Positions 16,011 to 31,000 are shown, numbered from the stretch's first letter. The stretch is 40,633 nucleotides of DNA from Candidatus Margulisiibacteriota bacterium (GCA_003242895.1 QKMY01000051.1:1-40633); one strand, 5' to 3'. A program made the numbers and translations. Notes: generated by a model from the sequence alone, not told the origin.

Positions 16011-16019
16011 AATATATAT

Positions 16020-19000
16020 ATGGGTAGTGAATCCAAATATCAATTAGAATCGTTAGAGCCAAGAGTTCTACTGTCGATAGATACGACGGGAGCAGGACTG
16101 ATTGTGTCTTCCGGAACTTCTGTTACGAGCAGCATTGAACAACAATGTTTTCTTGATAATTCCCAGAATGATTTTCATGATAATACCTATAATGTAATGA
16201 GCAGTGCTGATAGTCTGTTTGATCAAACACTATATCAGAACATTTTTTCGGTTGTTGATAATGACCAAAATACTCCGGTTGCAGATGATAGTCTTGATTC
16301 ACAAACTGTAACTTCAGATCGGTCTGTCGAGGAAGTTCAGCCAGTTCTTAACGCTTCAACTTCGAGTGCTTCCAGTATCGTTTTGGCTACTCAATGTGTG
16401 GCCCAAGCAGTTTCCGAGTCGATTCTTAATAATAGTGAAACTCGAGTTATAACACTTGACGCCGCAAATGCTCCGCCAAAAGTGAGTGTTATGGATAGTG
16501 CAGCGATGCGTGTTCTAACGCTTGACGCATCAAATGCACCGCCAGCCCAGGTAGTCAGTGGGTCGGGCTCTATAGTTGATAGTCAAGAATCCCAATTGCA
16601 GGAAGGTAGTAACCCTGGAGTTGGTAATGTGTTATCTATAGAATTACCACGTATACCCCTTCGCTCAGCAGTTGTTTCAACGAAAAGCACCGTGAATTTC
16701 AATCCTAATAAGCCAATTATCAATGTCAATGAATTACCCTCAAATAATGAAAATATTATAATAGGCAGTCCTGATTATAATTCCATAATCGAAATAGGGT
16801 CTCCTGATCAAAACGATAATAATCCGTTTCTGTTAACTGGCAATGTAACAATTATGGCTCCAATGCCTGGTGGTGAGGTTCATATTAATAGTCCTATTGT
16901 TGGCTCTGCTGGGGTTTCTTTTGTGATATATGGATCTGGGCATACAACAACCTATAGTGCTGGCATAATTACTGGTGGCGATATTATTATTAACGATTCG
17001 GTGATTATCGACGGAGATGTAACCTTAAGAGCAACGGGTAGCGTTTATATCTCAGGCTCAATAACTGGTAAAAATGATGGTATTGTTGATAACTTAATTA
17101 TTGAAGCTGGAACTACGGTTGAGCTCTTAGGTGATATCGGTGGCTCTGGTCTTTCGTCTGTTTCAGTTGATGCGGCTGGGGCGGTGAATGTTGGTGGTAA
17201 TGTTGCTGTTGATGGCAATGTTGTTTTTGCTAGTCGTGGTGCTAGTCTTGTTCTTGGTGGTAATATAGCCTCTCTTGGTGGAAGTGTAAACTTGGTTTCT
17301 GGTTTATTGCTTAGTATGGATTATGATATATCTTCTGGCGGAGGCGATATCTCTATTGTCTCTAGTGCGGGTATAGCTTCTTCGATTGGGGGATATATCT
17401 CGTCAGCTGGTAGTGGTGGGCTGACTGGTGTGTCTGGTGGCGAGATTCTTATAAAGAATGCCGGGGTTGGTAATATATTATTGCTTGGCAATATTGATTT
17501 TTCTGGCGGTAATTCATCGGGCGCTGGAATAGCCGGAGCTTCCGGTGGAGTTGCTACGGTTGTTAATGATTCTGGATCTATTTCTGTTGGAAATATAATT
17601 GGTCTGGGCGGTCTAAGTACTGGTGGTGGAGTTTCTGGAGCTTCTGGCCTGTTTCAGGTGTCTTGCGCTGGCGGTGCAGGTCAGTCTGTCGGTTCATCTA
17701 TTTTGACTGGCAAGTTAAAGGTGATGGCTAGCGGTGGTAATATATTGCTTGATAATCAAGCTAATGATAGTGATTCTGTGGCTTTCAATATGAATGGTGG
17801 CGGTAGCGTTGTTTATGTTGATTGCGATGATGTTGTTGTTGATGTAATTGGTGTTGCTGGAAGCATGGGTGAATCTCTGCCTTCTGTGGCTGGCGTAGTA
17901 TTGTCCGGTGGTAGCGATGATGTAGATGTGAGATCTCTCAATGGTAATCTATCTGTTAGTGGTGATGTCGTTGTTGGCGGGATTGGTCTGGGTGATTTTC
18001 TTGGGCTGAATTTAGAGAGTTACTTGTTACAACTATTTTTAGAGCTGGATAATTTGGGAGGGATGATCAATGGGTTTACTCCATTTGACAGTAGCATCCC
18101 TGTTATTAATAAAAGCATCAATGGACTGTTTACTTCAGCCGGATACAAGATTGGCGATCTGCTAAAATTCCATGATGCTTTGGCTACATATTTCGCATTA
18201 CCTGATGAGCCTGAGATTAGCGGGATCGTCAATGCGATTAAGGCTGAGATCAATCCTAAATTAGCCGGTTCTAATCTGGGAGCATCTCTTACATATATTA
18301 ACGGCAGTCCACAATTGATTTTTGATGTCTCCTTCGATATAAACCCTCAATTTGGAGTAAATTTTGATCTGGGACCGTTTTTGACTGCACTAGGTCTGGA
18401 GTCCGATGGAGTTGCTTCTGTTTCCCTGCAATCTGGCATTGCGATTGATATAGCCTTTGGCATCGATCTAAACAAATTGCTTGATGGTGGTATCCCTATT
18501 GCAGAAACAGTTTTTTTCATATTACGTAATATGGATATCGATGTCCTGTTAGACCTTAATAATATTAATATCGGAATGGATACAGGTTTTCTTCAAACTG
18601 ACTTGAACAATGCCTCGATCGATGTGAATACCGGCGCAAATATCAAGCTTAACGGGATTGATCAAAAACTATATTTGTCAGATATTAGCGGTAAGAGTTT
18701 TGATGAGATATTTACAGTACAGCTTTCAGATGCCGAGATAGAACTTGTCGTTGAAGATGTTTCGATGTTTGCCGGACAGCAGGGTACCGGTTTGCTGATG
18801 ACTGTTTCAGACCTGGGGTTAGTTATGTTGGGCCATTTTGCGCAGGATGACACCACCGGGGAGCTGCTTGCTCCGAGCTGGACGTACGCAATGACCGGAA
18901 TTGGCACAGGTTCTTTGATAGGAATTAATGATATTAGTCTTCAGGGTAATGTAAAGATAAGGAAGAATACTACCGGTCAGGAGCTTGATAAGACATTAGG

Positions 19001-22000
19001 GGTTTCTGACCAAATAGCGGTTAAGTTTTTGGCTGATGAGGGTAATCTGGAGAACATAGAGCTTACCGGGCTATTAAGGTTACATGATTTCATATTTATC
19101 TGCGGAACTTTCGTTTACCAGAATAATGGTGCCGTCGATATTACGCCGGTCGGCAGCGAGACTTCTACAAATGTAAAAGTAATTCAGATCGGGGCAAATT
19201 CAGTTCATGCTTTTGCCGGAATCGGCGGGCCATATTGGGATAGCAATGCTGACGGCATAATAGATGGTTCTGATACTCCTGATGCTAATTCTCTGGGTGT
19301 TGCTTTTGGCAATATAAGTTTTGGCTTAGCAATTATGACCCCAACTGCCGCACTTAATAATTCCAGGTATTACGCTCTCAAGGCTACCGGAAATGCGGCG
19401 CTGGTCGGTTTGAATAATCTAACGCTTGCTTATGCCAATGCAGAAATGACGGTGAATAAGGCGTTTGATAAGGTGAGCGGGGATCCTGTTGCCGTCGTTG
19501 ATTACACAAAGTTAACCGACGGCAAAATGTTGGTGCCGGTCGGATCCGGACTTGATGATATGGAGTTGGACTTTGCCGGAGAAATGCTGAAGACGAGCGG
19601 GAATGCAACGATTGGCATCTCCGAATACCTGTATATTAGCGGTAAAGTCGCTTTTGAAAAAGGTGATAATCAAACGGTTACTCTTGCAGATAATACGACT
19701 AAAGAAGTGAAAGTAATTAAGATCGGTGGTCATGGTATTTATGCTTTTGCAGGAATAGGCGGGCCATATTGGGTAGATAATAATAGTGACGGTGTTTACG
19801 AGACGCAGTCTGCGCAAGCATTGGGAGTTGCCCTGAGTAACGTGGCCTTTGGATTGGCCTTAATGAGACCGTCTGCTGACGCTGATACTAAACGGTACTA
19901 CGCTCTTAAGTCAACTGGTAGTGTAAGTGTGGTTGGGATACCTGATATAACAATCCAGGCAGATGATTTTAATCTTGAGGCCAACGGAGCTAGCCTGGGA
20001 GATGCAGTAGATTTTACTAAACTGGTTGCTGGTAAGCTAATTGTGCCGACAGGAACAGGAACTCCTGAAATAGAGCTGGATTACAGTTCTTCGGTATTGC
20101 GAGCTAGCGGTACCGGCAGTCTTGGTCTAAGCAATTATATATATATAAGCGGCAGTCTGGCTTTTGAAAAAGGTAGTGTAGAAGCTGTTACCCTTGCAGA
20201 CAATACAACAAAAGACGTGAAAGTTATTAAGATCGGTGGGCATGATATCCACGCATTCGCTGGGCTAGGTGGTCCGTACTGGAGAGATAGTACCGGTAAT
20301 GATGTCATTGATGGAGCTGATACTCCGATGACCGGATCAATGGGGCTAGCCTTGAATAGTGTTACCTTCGGACTGGCTTTAATGCGGCCTTTGGATGCGG
20401 CTGACACTAAGAGATACTATGCGCTCAAAGCCAGCGGCAATGTAAGTCTGATTGGTATCTCTGATATGACTATTCAGGCAGACAAGGTCAAGATTGATGT
20501 AAACAGTGCCAGCGCCGGACCAGTAATAGATTTTACCAAACTGGCAGGTGGTAATCTGCTTGTTCCGACTGGTAGCGGTTCCCCTGATATAGCACTGGAT
20601 TATAATGTAGCCATTATTAAAGCCAGCGCTTATCTTACTCTTGGGATCAAGGATTATGTATATTTAAGTGGTAATTTTGCATTTGAAAAAGGTGCGGTTG
20701 AGTCTATTAAACTTGTTGGAGATACCGCCTTTACTGAGATGGGTGTAGTCAAGATCGGCGGCAATAATATCCGTGGTTTTGTTGGAGCTGGCGGGCCGTA
20801 CTGGGTAGACAGTAATCATGACGGTGTTATCGATGGCACTGATACCCCTGTATCAGGTGGTGCTATCGGTTTGATCTTTAACAATATCAATTTTGGATTG
20901 GCCTTATTAAAGCCAACTGATTTGCTCAATAATAACAGGTATTACGCGCTTAAGTCAGAAGGCAGCGCCGCGGTTGTAGGCATTAGCGGACTGGACCTCG
21001 CGCTGAATGAAATGACGATAGAAGTTAACAAGACTTACAATACTCAAGGCGAAGTGATTACCAACGTAATAGATTTTACTAATTTAACTGACGGTAAGAT
21101 GCTTGTAACTACAGGCAGCGGGTCTCCGGATGTGGAACTTGATTTTGATAACGAGTTGTTAAGAGCGGGCGGGAATGTTACTCTCGGTATCCAGAATTAT
21201 ATATACGTTTGCGGAGATTTTTCGTTCGAGCAGGGAACTGTGGAAACCGTGACCTTGAGTGATAATTCAACTAAAGAAGTAAAAGTGTTAAAAGTCGGTG
21301 CCAGTAACGTTTATGGCTTTGCCGGTATTGGCGGACCGTACTGGGTGGACAGTGAACCGGATGGTGATATCGATAACGATGATACCCCATCTGCAGCCGG
21401 TGCAGTTGGTTTGATACTTAATAATGTGGGATTCGGTCTGGCTTTAATGAGACCAACAGACAGTGCTGATCTTAAAAAATATTACGCACTCAAAGCCACC
21501 GGAAGCGTATCTCTGGTAGGTATACCGGGGTTGACGCTTCAGGCTGATGAAATGTCTTTTGAAGTTAACTCAGCGAGTGAAGGTCCGGTAATAGATTTTA
21601 CTAAACTGGCTGATGAAAAAATGATTGTGTCTACAGGTAATGGGACTTCTGAAGTTGAGCTCGATTTTAGTTCGCAGCTGCTTCGTGCCAGGGGTAACGT
21701 GACCTTAGGAATAAGCGACTATATATATGTAAGCGGTAATTTTACTTTTGAAAAAGGCAGTATTGAAACTGTAACGCTGACTGATGCAAGCACAAAGGAT
21801 GTGTCTGTCATTAAGGTCGGCGGAAGTTCGATTTATGGTTTTGCCGGAATCGGCGGACCGTACTGGGTGGATAGCAATAATGACGGGAAGATCGACGGAG
21901 ATGATGCTCCGGCAGCTGATACAGCATTAGGTCTTGCCTTAAGTAATGCAAGTTTTGGCTTGGCATTAATGCGCCCGACTGATGCATCTGACATCAAGAG

Positions 22001-25000
22001 ATATTATGCACTTAAGTCAACTGGTAACGTGGCCATGGTCGGTTTGACTAATTTTACTTTGCAGGCAAAAGAATTGACCCTGGAAGTTAACAAAGCAAGC
22101 CTTGGTGCCGCAGTAGATTTTACTGAGTTAGCCGGTGGTAAGATTCTAATTCCTACAGGTAATGGGACTTCTGAAGTTGAGCTCGATTTTAGTTCGCAGC
22201 TGCTTCGTGCCAGGGGTAACGTGACCTTAGGAATAAGCGACTATATATATGTAAGCGGTAATTTTACTTTTGAAAAAGGCAGTATTGAAACTGTAACGCT
22301 GACTGATGCAAGCACAAAGGATGTGTCTGTCATTAAGGTCGGCGGAAGTTCGATCTATGGTTTTGCCGGAATCGGCGGACCGTACTGGGTGGATAGCGAT
22401 AATGACGGGAAGATCGACGGAACTGATACTCCGGCAACCGCAGGAGCGATGGGACTGGCCTTAACGAATGTGAGCTTTGGCCTGGCATTAATGAAGCCGA
22501 CTGATGCCGAGGATGTAAAAAAATATTATGCGCTAAAAGCCAGTGGTGGTGTATCCCTGGTTGGGATGTCCGATATCACCTTGACTGCAACTTCGATCTC
22601 GCTGGAAGCGAACGGAGCGAGTGCCGGTGACGTGGTGGATTTTACGGAACTTGCCGGAGGGAAGATGTTGATCCCGACGGGAGCAGCTGATATCGAACTT
22701 GATTATGATGAAGCCGTGCTTCGGGCAAGTGGGACGGTAACCTTGGGCATTTGTGAATATATTTATTTGTGTGGAAGTTTCGCTTTTGAAAAGGGTGGCA
22801 AAGAATTTGTGACCCTTGAAGGGAGCACGACTAGTACGGAAATAACTGTACTTAAGATAGGTGGCTCAAATATCTATGCGTTTGCAGGAGTAGGCGGGCC
22901 GTACTGGGTGGATAGTAATACTGACGGGAAAATTGATGGTGCTGATACTCCGGTAGAAGGTGCTCTCGGTGTCGCGCTTAATAATGTTGCGTTTGGGTTA
23001 GCTTTGATGCGACCAACAGATGTTGCGGACGTTAAAAAGTACTATGCACTCAAAGCGACTGGTGGGGTCTCACTTATCGGTATATCCGATATCACCTTAA
23101 CGGCAAACTCAATTTCTCTGGAAGTGAACGGAGCGAGTGAGGGCGCTGTGATAGATTTTACGAAGCTAGCCGATGGAAAGATGTCAGTTCCGACTGGAGC
23201 AGGAAATCCGGAAGTTACCTTGGATTATAGTAGCTCCCTATTGCGTGCTAGCGGCAACTTAACACTTGGAATAAGCGAATATGTTTACATTGCCGGTGAT
23301 TTTGCGTTTGAAAAAGGTGGGGTTGAGCTCGTTACCCTCGCTGATAATACTACGAAGAATGTTACGGTTATCAAGATCGGTGGAGCTAATATCTATGCGT
23401 TTGTTGGTCTAGGTGGACCTTATTGGTTTGACAGTAACCACGATGGTAAAATTGATGGCACTGATACTCCAACAGGAAATAATGCTATCGGGTTAGTACT
23501 TAACAACGTGTCCTTTGGACTTGCACTGATGAAGCCAACTAACGGGGCTGATGCAGAGAAGTATTATGCACTGAAAGCTACTGGAGCCGCCGCTCTACTC
23601 GGTATTCCTGATATAACATTGCAAGCTGATTCGTTACAGATCGATGTAAATGGAGCGAGTGAGGGATCTGTTGTTGATTTTACCAAGCTAGCCGGTGGGA
23701 AGATGACTGTTCCGACAGGAACGGAGACTCCGGCTGTTGATCTTGATTATGCTGGGGCGTTGTTGCGGGCCAGTGCCAATGTTACCATTGCCATCAGTGA
23801 TTACGTTTTTGTGAGTGGAAATTTTGCGTTTGAAAAGGGTGAAATTGCGACTGTAATTCTGAGCGACAATACGACGAAAGAAGTTAGTGTTCTCAAAGTC
23901 GGTGGCAGCCATGTGTATGTCTTCGCCGGAATCGGCGGCCCGTATTGGACAGATACAAATAATGATGGTACCTATGAGGCCAATCCTACAGGTGCAATCG
24001 GTATTGCTTTAAGTAACGTAGCATTTGGACTTGCGATACTTAATTCAACTGCAAATGACGGTAATAAATATTATGCTCTTAAAGCTAGCGGAAGCGCTGC
24101 TCTTGTAGGGGTAGATTCTGTTACCATCCAGGCTGATAATTTGCTGGTTGAGGTTAATGGGACCCGGGCTGGCCCGGATGTCGTTGATTTTAGCAAGCTA
24201 GCCGGGGGGAAGATGTCAGTCCCGACCGGAAGCGGTACCCCGGATGTTGATCTTACCTATTCAACATCATTACTTAGGGCATCAGGTAGCATAGCAATTA
24301 CCATCGCAGGTCAGACACTCAGCGGTAATTTTTTCTTTGAAAAGTCTGTTAATGATAATGGCGGGAATATAATAAAGGTTGGCGTTTCCGATATTCATTT
24401 CTCGTTTTTAGATGGGGCCGAAGGAGCAGCTCAGAATGTAATCAGCCTTACTAATGGCAGTGGCGTCATGGTTATAACCGATAAGGGTATTGCCGCCCAG
24501 ATTAGTATGGATGTCGCGTTAACCATTCCTAATCCCGATCCGGTATTCTCATTCAACTCAACAGTTTCCTTAGCGATTAGCAATAGTACTAGTGCTATAA
24601 AGGAATCTTTTGAGTTCAATGGTGATCCAATAGAATTAGATCTTCCTGAAGGTCCTTATGTCAGGATTTTATTAGACAATACTACGTTAACGATAGCGGG
24701 CATTGCGTTGACTGGTACGTACCAGATTGAACAGGTAACTCTGGATGATGGGACTAAGATCATCAGGGTTGGCGCAACCGATATTGCTACTAACATTCTT
24801 GGTGAAGGCGCGATCAGTGGAGGATATGGCGGGTTTATTTTTTATCAGACCGGTGTTGCCGGAATACTCAAAGGCAATATTGTTCTTGATGTAGGGAATG
24901 TTATTTCTTTTGAGGGTGAGTTGGCGTTCAGGATCAATACTACAGGACAGATTATTGATCAGACCATAACCGTAAACAGCAAAGAAATCCGGGTTAAGTT

Positions 25001-28000
25001 TGAGACCGGCGAAGGTAACCTGAAAGGTTTTTCAGGTACCAATGCAACTCTTACCATAGGTGATTACCTGCGGTTAAGCGGTGATTATTCTATTGCGAAG
25101 GTAGATACTGGGCTCGCAACTGAGCGTACTTTGATCGGAGCTAAAAATGTCGAGCTTTTCTTAGGTAAAGGTCCTGCGGAACTTGAAAGCGGCGATCGTA
25201 ATCCGGATGCAGTTGGAGTATTGGTAACATGTAGTTCGTTGGGAATTGTTAAGTTTCTTGATGGGACCTACGCTATTATGGCTACCGGTAATGCCGGTGT
25301 AATTGGGCTTGGTGCCGGGTTTGTTATTTCCGGTCAATTAAGTGTAAAGATTAATACCAGTGGAAGAATTGTAAATGATACGGTTAATATCCCTGATTCA
25401 GGTTCGGTCGTTGTCGCCTTTGCTTCAAATAACCGAATCGAAATGTTTGAAGGTCAGGTTAGCATCAATATCGGTAATGTATTTAAGCTGGAGACTTCGG
25501 CTGAGAAGAATGTTACATTTACACGTAAGCCAACCGGAGAAGTTGATGTTGCAGTACCAGAAGCAACCGTTTCGATAAACATACCCAGGGCAGATGGCAG
25601 CGAGCAGGAAATTTTTTCCATAACCGGATCTGCTAATTTTTCCTTAGGTGGAGGACAGGGTTTCCGTTTACAGGATATTAAGGTTAGCGGGTTTTCGATT
25701 TTTGGTATAGGCGCCACAATGGCAGCCCCGGCTATCGAGAAAAGGACACCTACTGCGGACCTGAGTCTTCCTTATGACGGTGGAGTTTTTGACAGGGCTG
25801 AATTAAACACCAGAGGATATATCGATGTTGTTTTTAATGATCCCAATAGTGTTGGGATAAAAGAATCCTCAATTACTGATGATACTTCCGAGTTCATATT
25901 AACACTGAATGGTGCAGCGCCGGCCGGAGTGACAATTAACGGGCGTGCAACAAAAATCGCAACAAATATTTTCAGATATACTTTCTCCGGGCAGTTTGCT
26001 GAGGATGGGCAGGTTGCGCTGAAGTTTCTTCCGATGGCATTTGCTGATGAGTCCGGTGTTAATAATGTTGTTGAAACCGAGCGATTTACCTTGGCTACAA
26101 AGGCTTCTGAAGCTGATCCTCTTCCTTCCATCGTTCCGGTAGCTATTCTCAGCAATCCTACTAGCGGTGCGCAGGTCAACCTTACTGTTATCCGGGCAAA
26201 GAGTTATGTTGATGTGACTTTTATCGGACCGGACGGGTATGCGCTGGATATTGCCAGCATTGATGGAACTGAGCTAACTATTACAGGTGCAGGTGCCGGA
26301 GATGCCAGATTCAGCGGTTACAAGAAACTATCTGAAACTACTTACCGATATACGATTACCGATAAAAACACGGCTAATGAAATTGATGTTTTTGCCAGCG
26401 GCGAAGTGACAATAAAAGCGCTGGTTAATACTTTTTCTTTTAAAAAAATCAGCGATCCTACTCAGGTATTAGCAAATATTGAATCGGAGTATCAGTTCAC
26501 AGTGCAGAGTGACGCTCAGGATATGGGCGCGGCCAATACTGAGCATTCTATAGGTCCTCTGGTTATTGTAGGACCATCCATTGGCATTGCAGGGGTAACT
26601 TTTAATAAAGGTAACTTAGTGTTGACCATAGCTATTGGAGCTGATGAGGCCAGACTAGCTTTTGGCGGTGCAGATAGTGCGGTTTCAACTACTTTGACAG
26701 GGATCCTCGGTACATTTGACATGGAAGTGGACGTCCTTAAATTGCTAAGTGGCAATGTCGGTTCAGCGCTTACTGTTCCGGGAAATTTTGCGGTTAAGAT
26801 TGAGACACTGGAAATTAAGATCTCTGATATTGTCAGGGTTAATGCTAAGGGAATTGAGTTTGGTTATGATCCTAATTATGATCCGGCTGCTAATGGTGGA
26901 GAAGCCCAGAAGATTTTTGAAGTCAAAGATTTTATCGGGATCAGTTTTGACAGAATTAAGGTTGCTGGAGTTATTACCTCTACTGCCGAACTTCCAGCGC
27001 TAACAGTCAGGACAAATGGGTTTAAGATCGGGTCGGCTATATTGGCTTATGGCGTTACACTCAGCGGCGCTGGGGAATTGACACATGATGCCAGTGATGG
27101 TCCGGCAATAAAACTTGGCAGTATTCTGGAATTTGATGATATACGTATCGGGATTACCAATTTTGAGGTTGTTTATGGATCTGCTGTAGATTTTAACGGT
27201 GAAATATTCATAGCTTCCGGCGGGGCGAAATTTTTCCCTGGCAGTCCTGTGAGCGTAATAATTAAGGACAGGCTGACCGCGGAAACTACTGATGTCAGTG
27301 GAATAGCTGACACCGAGGCGTTACGTGCTACGCTGGAATTTGAGCATGGTCAAGTTAAGGCGTTTAAGTTCAGCGTGGATACTATAGAAGTAAAATTGAG
27401 TAAATTTGTTACGCTTAGCGGCGTCGACATTATTCTTGATACCGGTGCAGCTGACAATGAAGAGATGCTCCATGTAGGATCAGTGTCGGCAACAGTTGCT
27501 TTCGGGTCAGTAGTAATTGGTGGAGAAGGCCGTAACTTTGCGTTTCTTGGAGATGGTTCTTTCAAAGCTTTACCGGGATTCGGCGTTTTTCTGATTTTAG
27601 GTGGAGCTACTGCTGATAGTTTTGTCTGGCCAAGCTGGCTGCCGATAAAGATATCCAAAATAGGTATCGAGTGGGCTGATATTGAAGCTGACCCGGATGA
27701 TTTTGTTTTGACTTTGTCTGCTACGGTTACAGGTATAAAAGGGGTATCCGGGCTTAACTTTTCCGGTACTGTTGACGATATAAAGATTGACCTTGGTCTG
27801 CTTATGGCCGGCCAATTCCCAATAGTAGATATAGGTGCGATAGGTGTTGGTGTTAAGGGTAGAATGTTTGGCGGCGAAATCGATGCGGCACTGATCGGCG
27901 GTATCCTCAAGCTCGATGCTCTAGGCAATATTATCGATTCTTTTGATACAGTTACTAAAATCGATGCCCGTATTATGTTTATGGGCCTTCAGGGCGGATT

Positions 28001-31000
28001 TAAGTTCGCGGGAATGGGCGGGTTTTCTATCAGGTTGGCACTCTCTGAGCTCGGGCCTTTAGGTGTATTCATTAATGTAACCTTGCCTGCCGGGATTCCT
28101 ATCGGTGCCCAGACAGGGATTGCGATAAATGATTTTTCTGCCGGGGTAGAATTTTTTACGACCCTTCCTTCAATTGATGATCCCTTCAAACTCCGGGACC
28201 CTGTGTTCGGATTGCCGACAGATGTTACGGTAGATACATGGTTATCACAGGTCAAGCAACAGGTAGCGACACAATACTTGACTGTCAAAGCAAATCCTGG
28301 GTTGGGTGGATTTTTAGCAGCGTTTACCTCCCCGATGACCATAACTGGAAGCGGTAAGATATTTGACAACTATACTTCTAAGGAAACGTTTAATGGGCAG
28401 GTCATGATCAAGTTCAGTACTGACGGTAAATTCCTTGTTGTCGGTAAGCTTAATTTTGCCGCAGATAATATAAGTATCAGCGGCAGATTATATGCTGATC
28501 TTTCTAAGATTGCAGCTGGGGATATAACTATTCTCTTCCTGGCAGATATTCCCGACCAAGTTAGAGTTTTTACTGCCTATGGCAAATTGAAAATGGGTTT
28601 TAAGGATGCTAGTGGTAATGAAGTAGAGTTTACTACTGTTGATCTTCCCGGTGAAAATCCTGAGGCCGCTCTGTCTGGCCCTTATAATGAAGCCACTGTA
28701 GGCATCGGGACTTTGAATAATCGTGGATATCTTGATGTCAGATATATTGTTGGTGCCGGATGTACTTTGGATAAAGATTCCATCCTTGACCTTCAATCTG
28801 AATTCGATGGAGCTACCGGAGCAGGTGGCAGTATTATTACCCCAGATTTGAGCCAGCGTCCTGTACTAATTAGTGAAGACCTCAATGCAAACACATATGT
28901 TTTTCGTTATTGGATTAATGGAAATTATGAATCCGAAGATACGGTTGTTTTGACTTTTAAAGATAATAGCTGGTTCTATATAGATGCGAGTGGAACTCAG
29001 GTTGGTAATGTTGGAGGTACTGTTACTGTACTTGACTACACTACTGCTAATGTTGGTTATATAGACATTAAATACCGTGCATCCAAAAATAATTCACTTA
29101 ATGAATCTTCCATAACCGACCTCGAACAGGAATTTGCTATAAATGGTACCGGCAAAGGTTCGATACAGTTTAAGAATGCCGCCCCGTTAAAATTGCCTGG
29201 AACTGATATTTACAGGTATTACCTGACCGGTGATTTTATAGCTGGTGATATCTCTATAGTATTTAGCCAGAATACCTGGGGAGATAATCTGAAGACTAAT
29301 TCTGCCTATACTGAAAGTTTTACTATTGTTGCACCCGTCGCGAGCATTTCTGATCCTTTTACCGGAGCAGTTACTGATGTAAGTGTGCTTAATGGTAAGG
29401 CAAAAACCATCGACATAATATATACTCCGACTCCTGGAAGTTCACTTGATTATGCTTCAATTTTAGATGCGGCAGCTGAATTCACTATGGATATGGGCGG
29501 TATAAGCATTACAGTTGGGACTGCTCCTGTTCCAGTTGTTCTTGAGGATAAACCATTTGAAGCTATTATAAGGGAAGTTGGAGAGAGCGATGTTGCTTTT
29601 AATGCGCGATTGGCCAGCTCAATCAACTCATATGTAATTATTACAAAAATTGGCGATGAAACTGATTCTGAATTCTACACGCGGTTAAGCAATGCCGGGA
29701 TTACGAGGTTCAGGTATACCCTTACTCTTCCTGATGATAAATATGTTCCAGGAATAGTAACACTCAGTTTTATTGAGGGTAGTTGGCAGGATACCAATAG
29801 TTCGGTCAGTGCCGCTGAAATACAAGTGAAAGTTGAAGGTCCGACGGCTCAGCTGAATGGACCTTTTGAAGGTGGTACTATTGATATTAATACGCTTAAT
29901 AACAGGCATTATATAGATGTGGAACTGCCCGCACCACCAGCAGGTTATCTGATCGATCCTGCATCTATAACTGATACCGGTGCAGAGTTTAAATTGAGCG
30001 GACCGGGACTAGGTACAGTTGCACTTGATAGTATTCAGGCTCCTATACTTGTCTCAGGTGAGAGAACTTATCGTTATTGGTTAAATGGAGTTTTCTCTGC
30101 TGGGGATGTAACTCTGTCTTTTGTACCTGGAAGCTGGTCATACGTTAATCCTAACGCTACCGACAATATTGTTGTTACGATTTCTAATGCGATCCTTCTT
30201 AATGTAACGATACCAACAGCTCCAGCCGGGTACGAGCTTGATCCTGTTTCAGTCACTGACCTTTTGCCAGAAATAACCTTGACGCATAATAGCGGTAAGA
30301 CCATTGAACTATTAGATACCGAAGCACCTGTAAGAATAGGTGGAACAAATACCTTTAGTTACAGGATCCGGGGCAATTACGCTTATGATGGTACAGAGAC
30401 CGTGACCGTTAGTTTTATTACCGGGTCCTGGTCATTTATTAAGACAGGCCAGACCTTTGATCCAATAACTATTGTTAATCCTGCTCAATACAACGAAAAG
30501 ACTTATCTCGACGTTATCTATTATCCGACATTAAATAATACCTTAAAACTTACCAGTATAGACGGCGATGAATTTGCTTTTGATCCGGCGTGTACTGCCA
30601 GTGATGATGTTACTATCAGTGGACTGTTTACCCGGTTACCAGGAACAAATGTGTTCCGGTATTATGTCAGTGGAAAGTTCGCCACAGGAAATGTTTCAGT
30701 TAATTTTGTACAAGGCAATTTTGAAGATACACTTTATTCTAATCTGACCAGTTCTCAAGTATTTACTGTAGAGGGAACAACTGCTAATTTAGCCGATTCG
30801 CTTTATGGCTCGATCGTTGGATTGAACCAGCTTAATAACCGGGGGTATATTGATGTTTCGCTGAATGTCCCTGCAGGGATGATCCTTAATTCAGGATCGG
30901 TTACCGATCTTGATCCTGAGTTTGTTTTGAGTGGCGCTGGAGCTGCCAGTGTCCTGCTGGATAGTACGCAGGCTCCTGTCCTTATTGATAATACAATGAA

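Noticed and set aside
27350-27928. 192-codon minus-strand open frame and about forty shorter ones antisense to the giant gene
   Set aside because: They are Pro/Ser/Ala-rich mirror images of the Gly/Asp/Thr-rich sense repeats, lack ribosome sites, and lie wholly inside a continuous coding frame.
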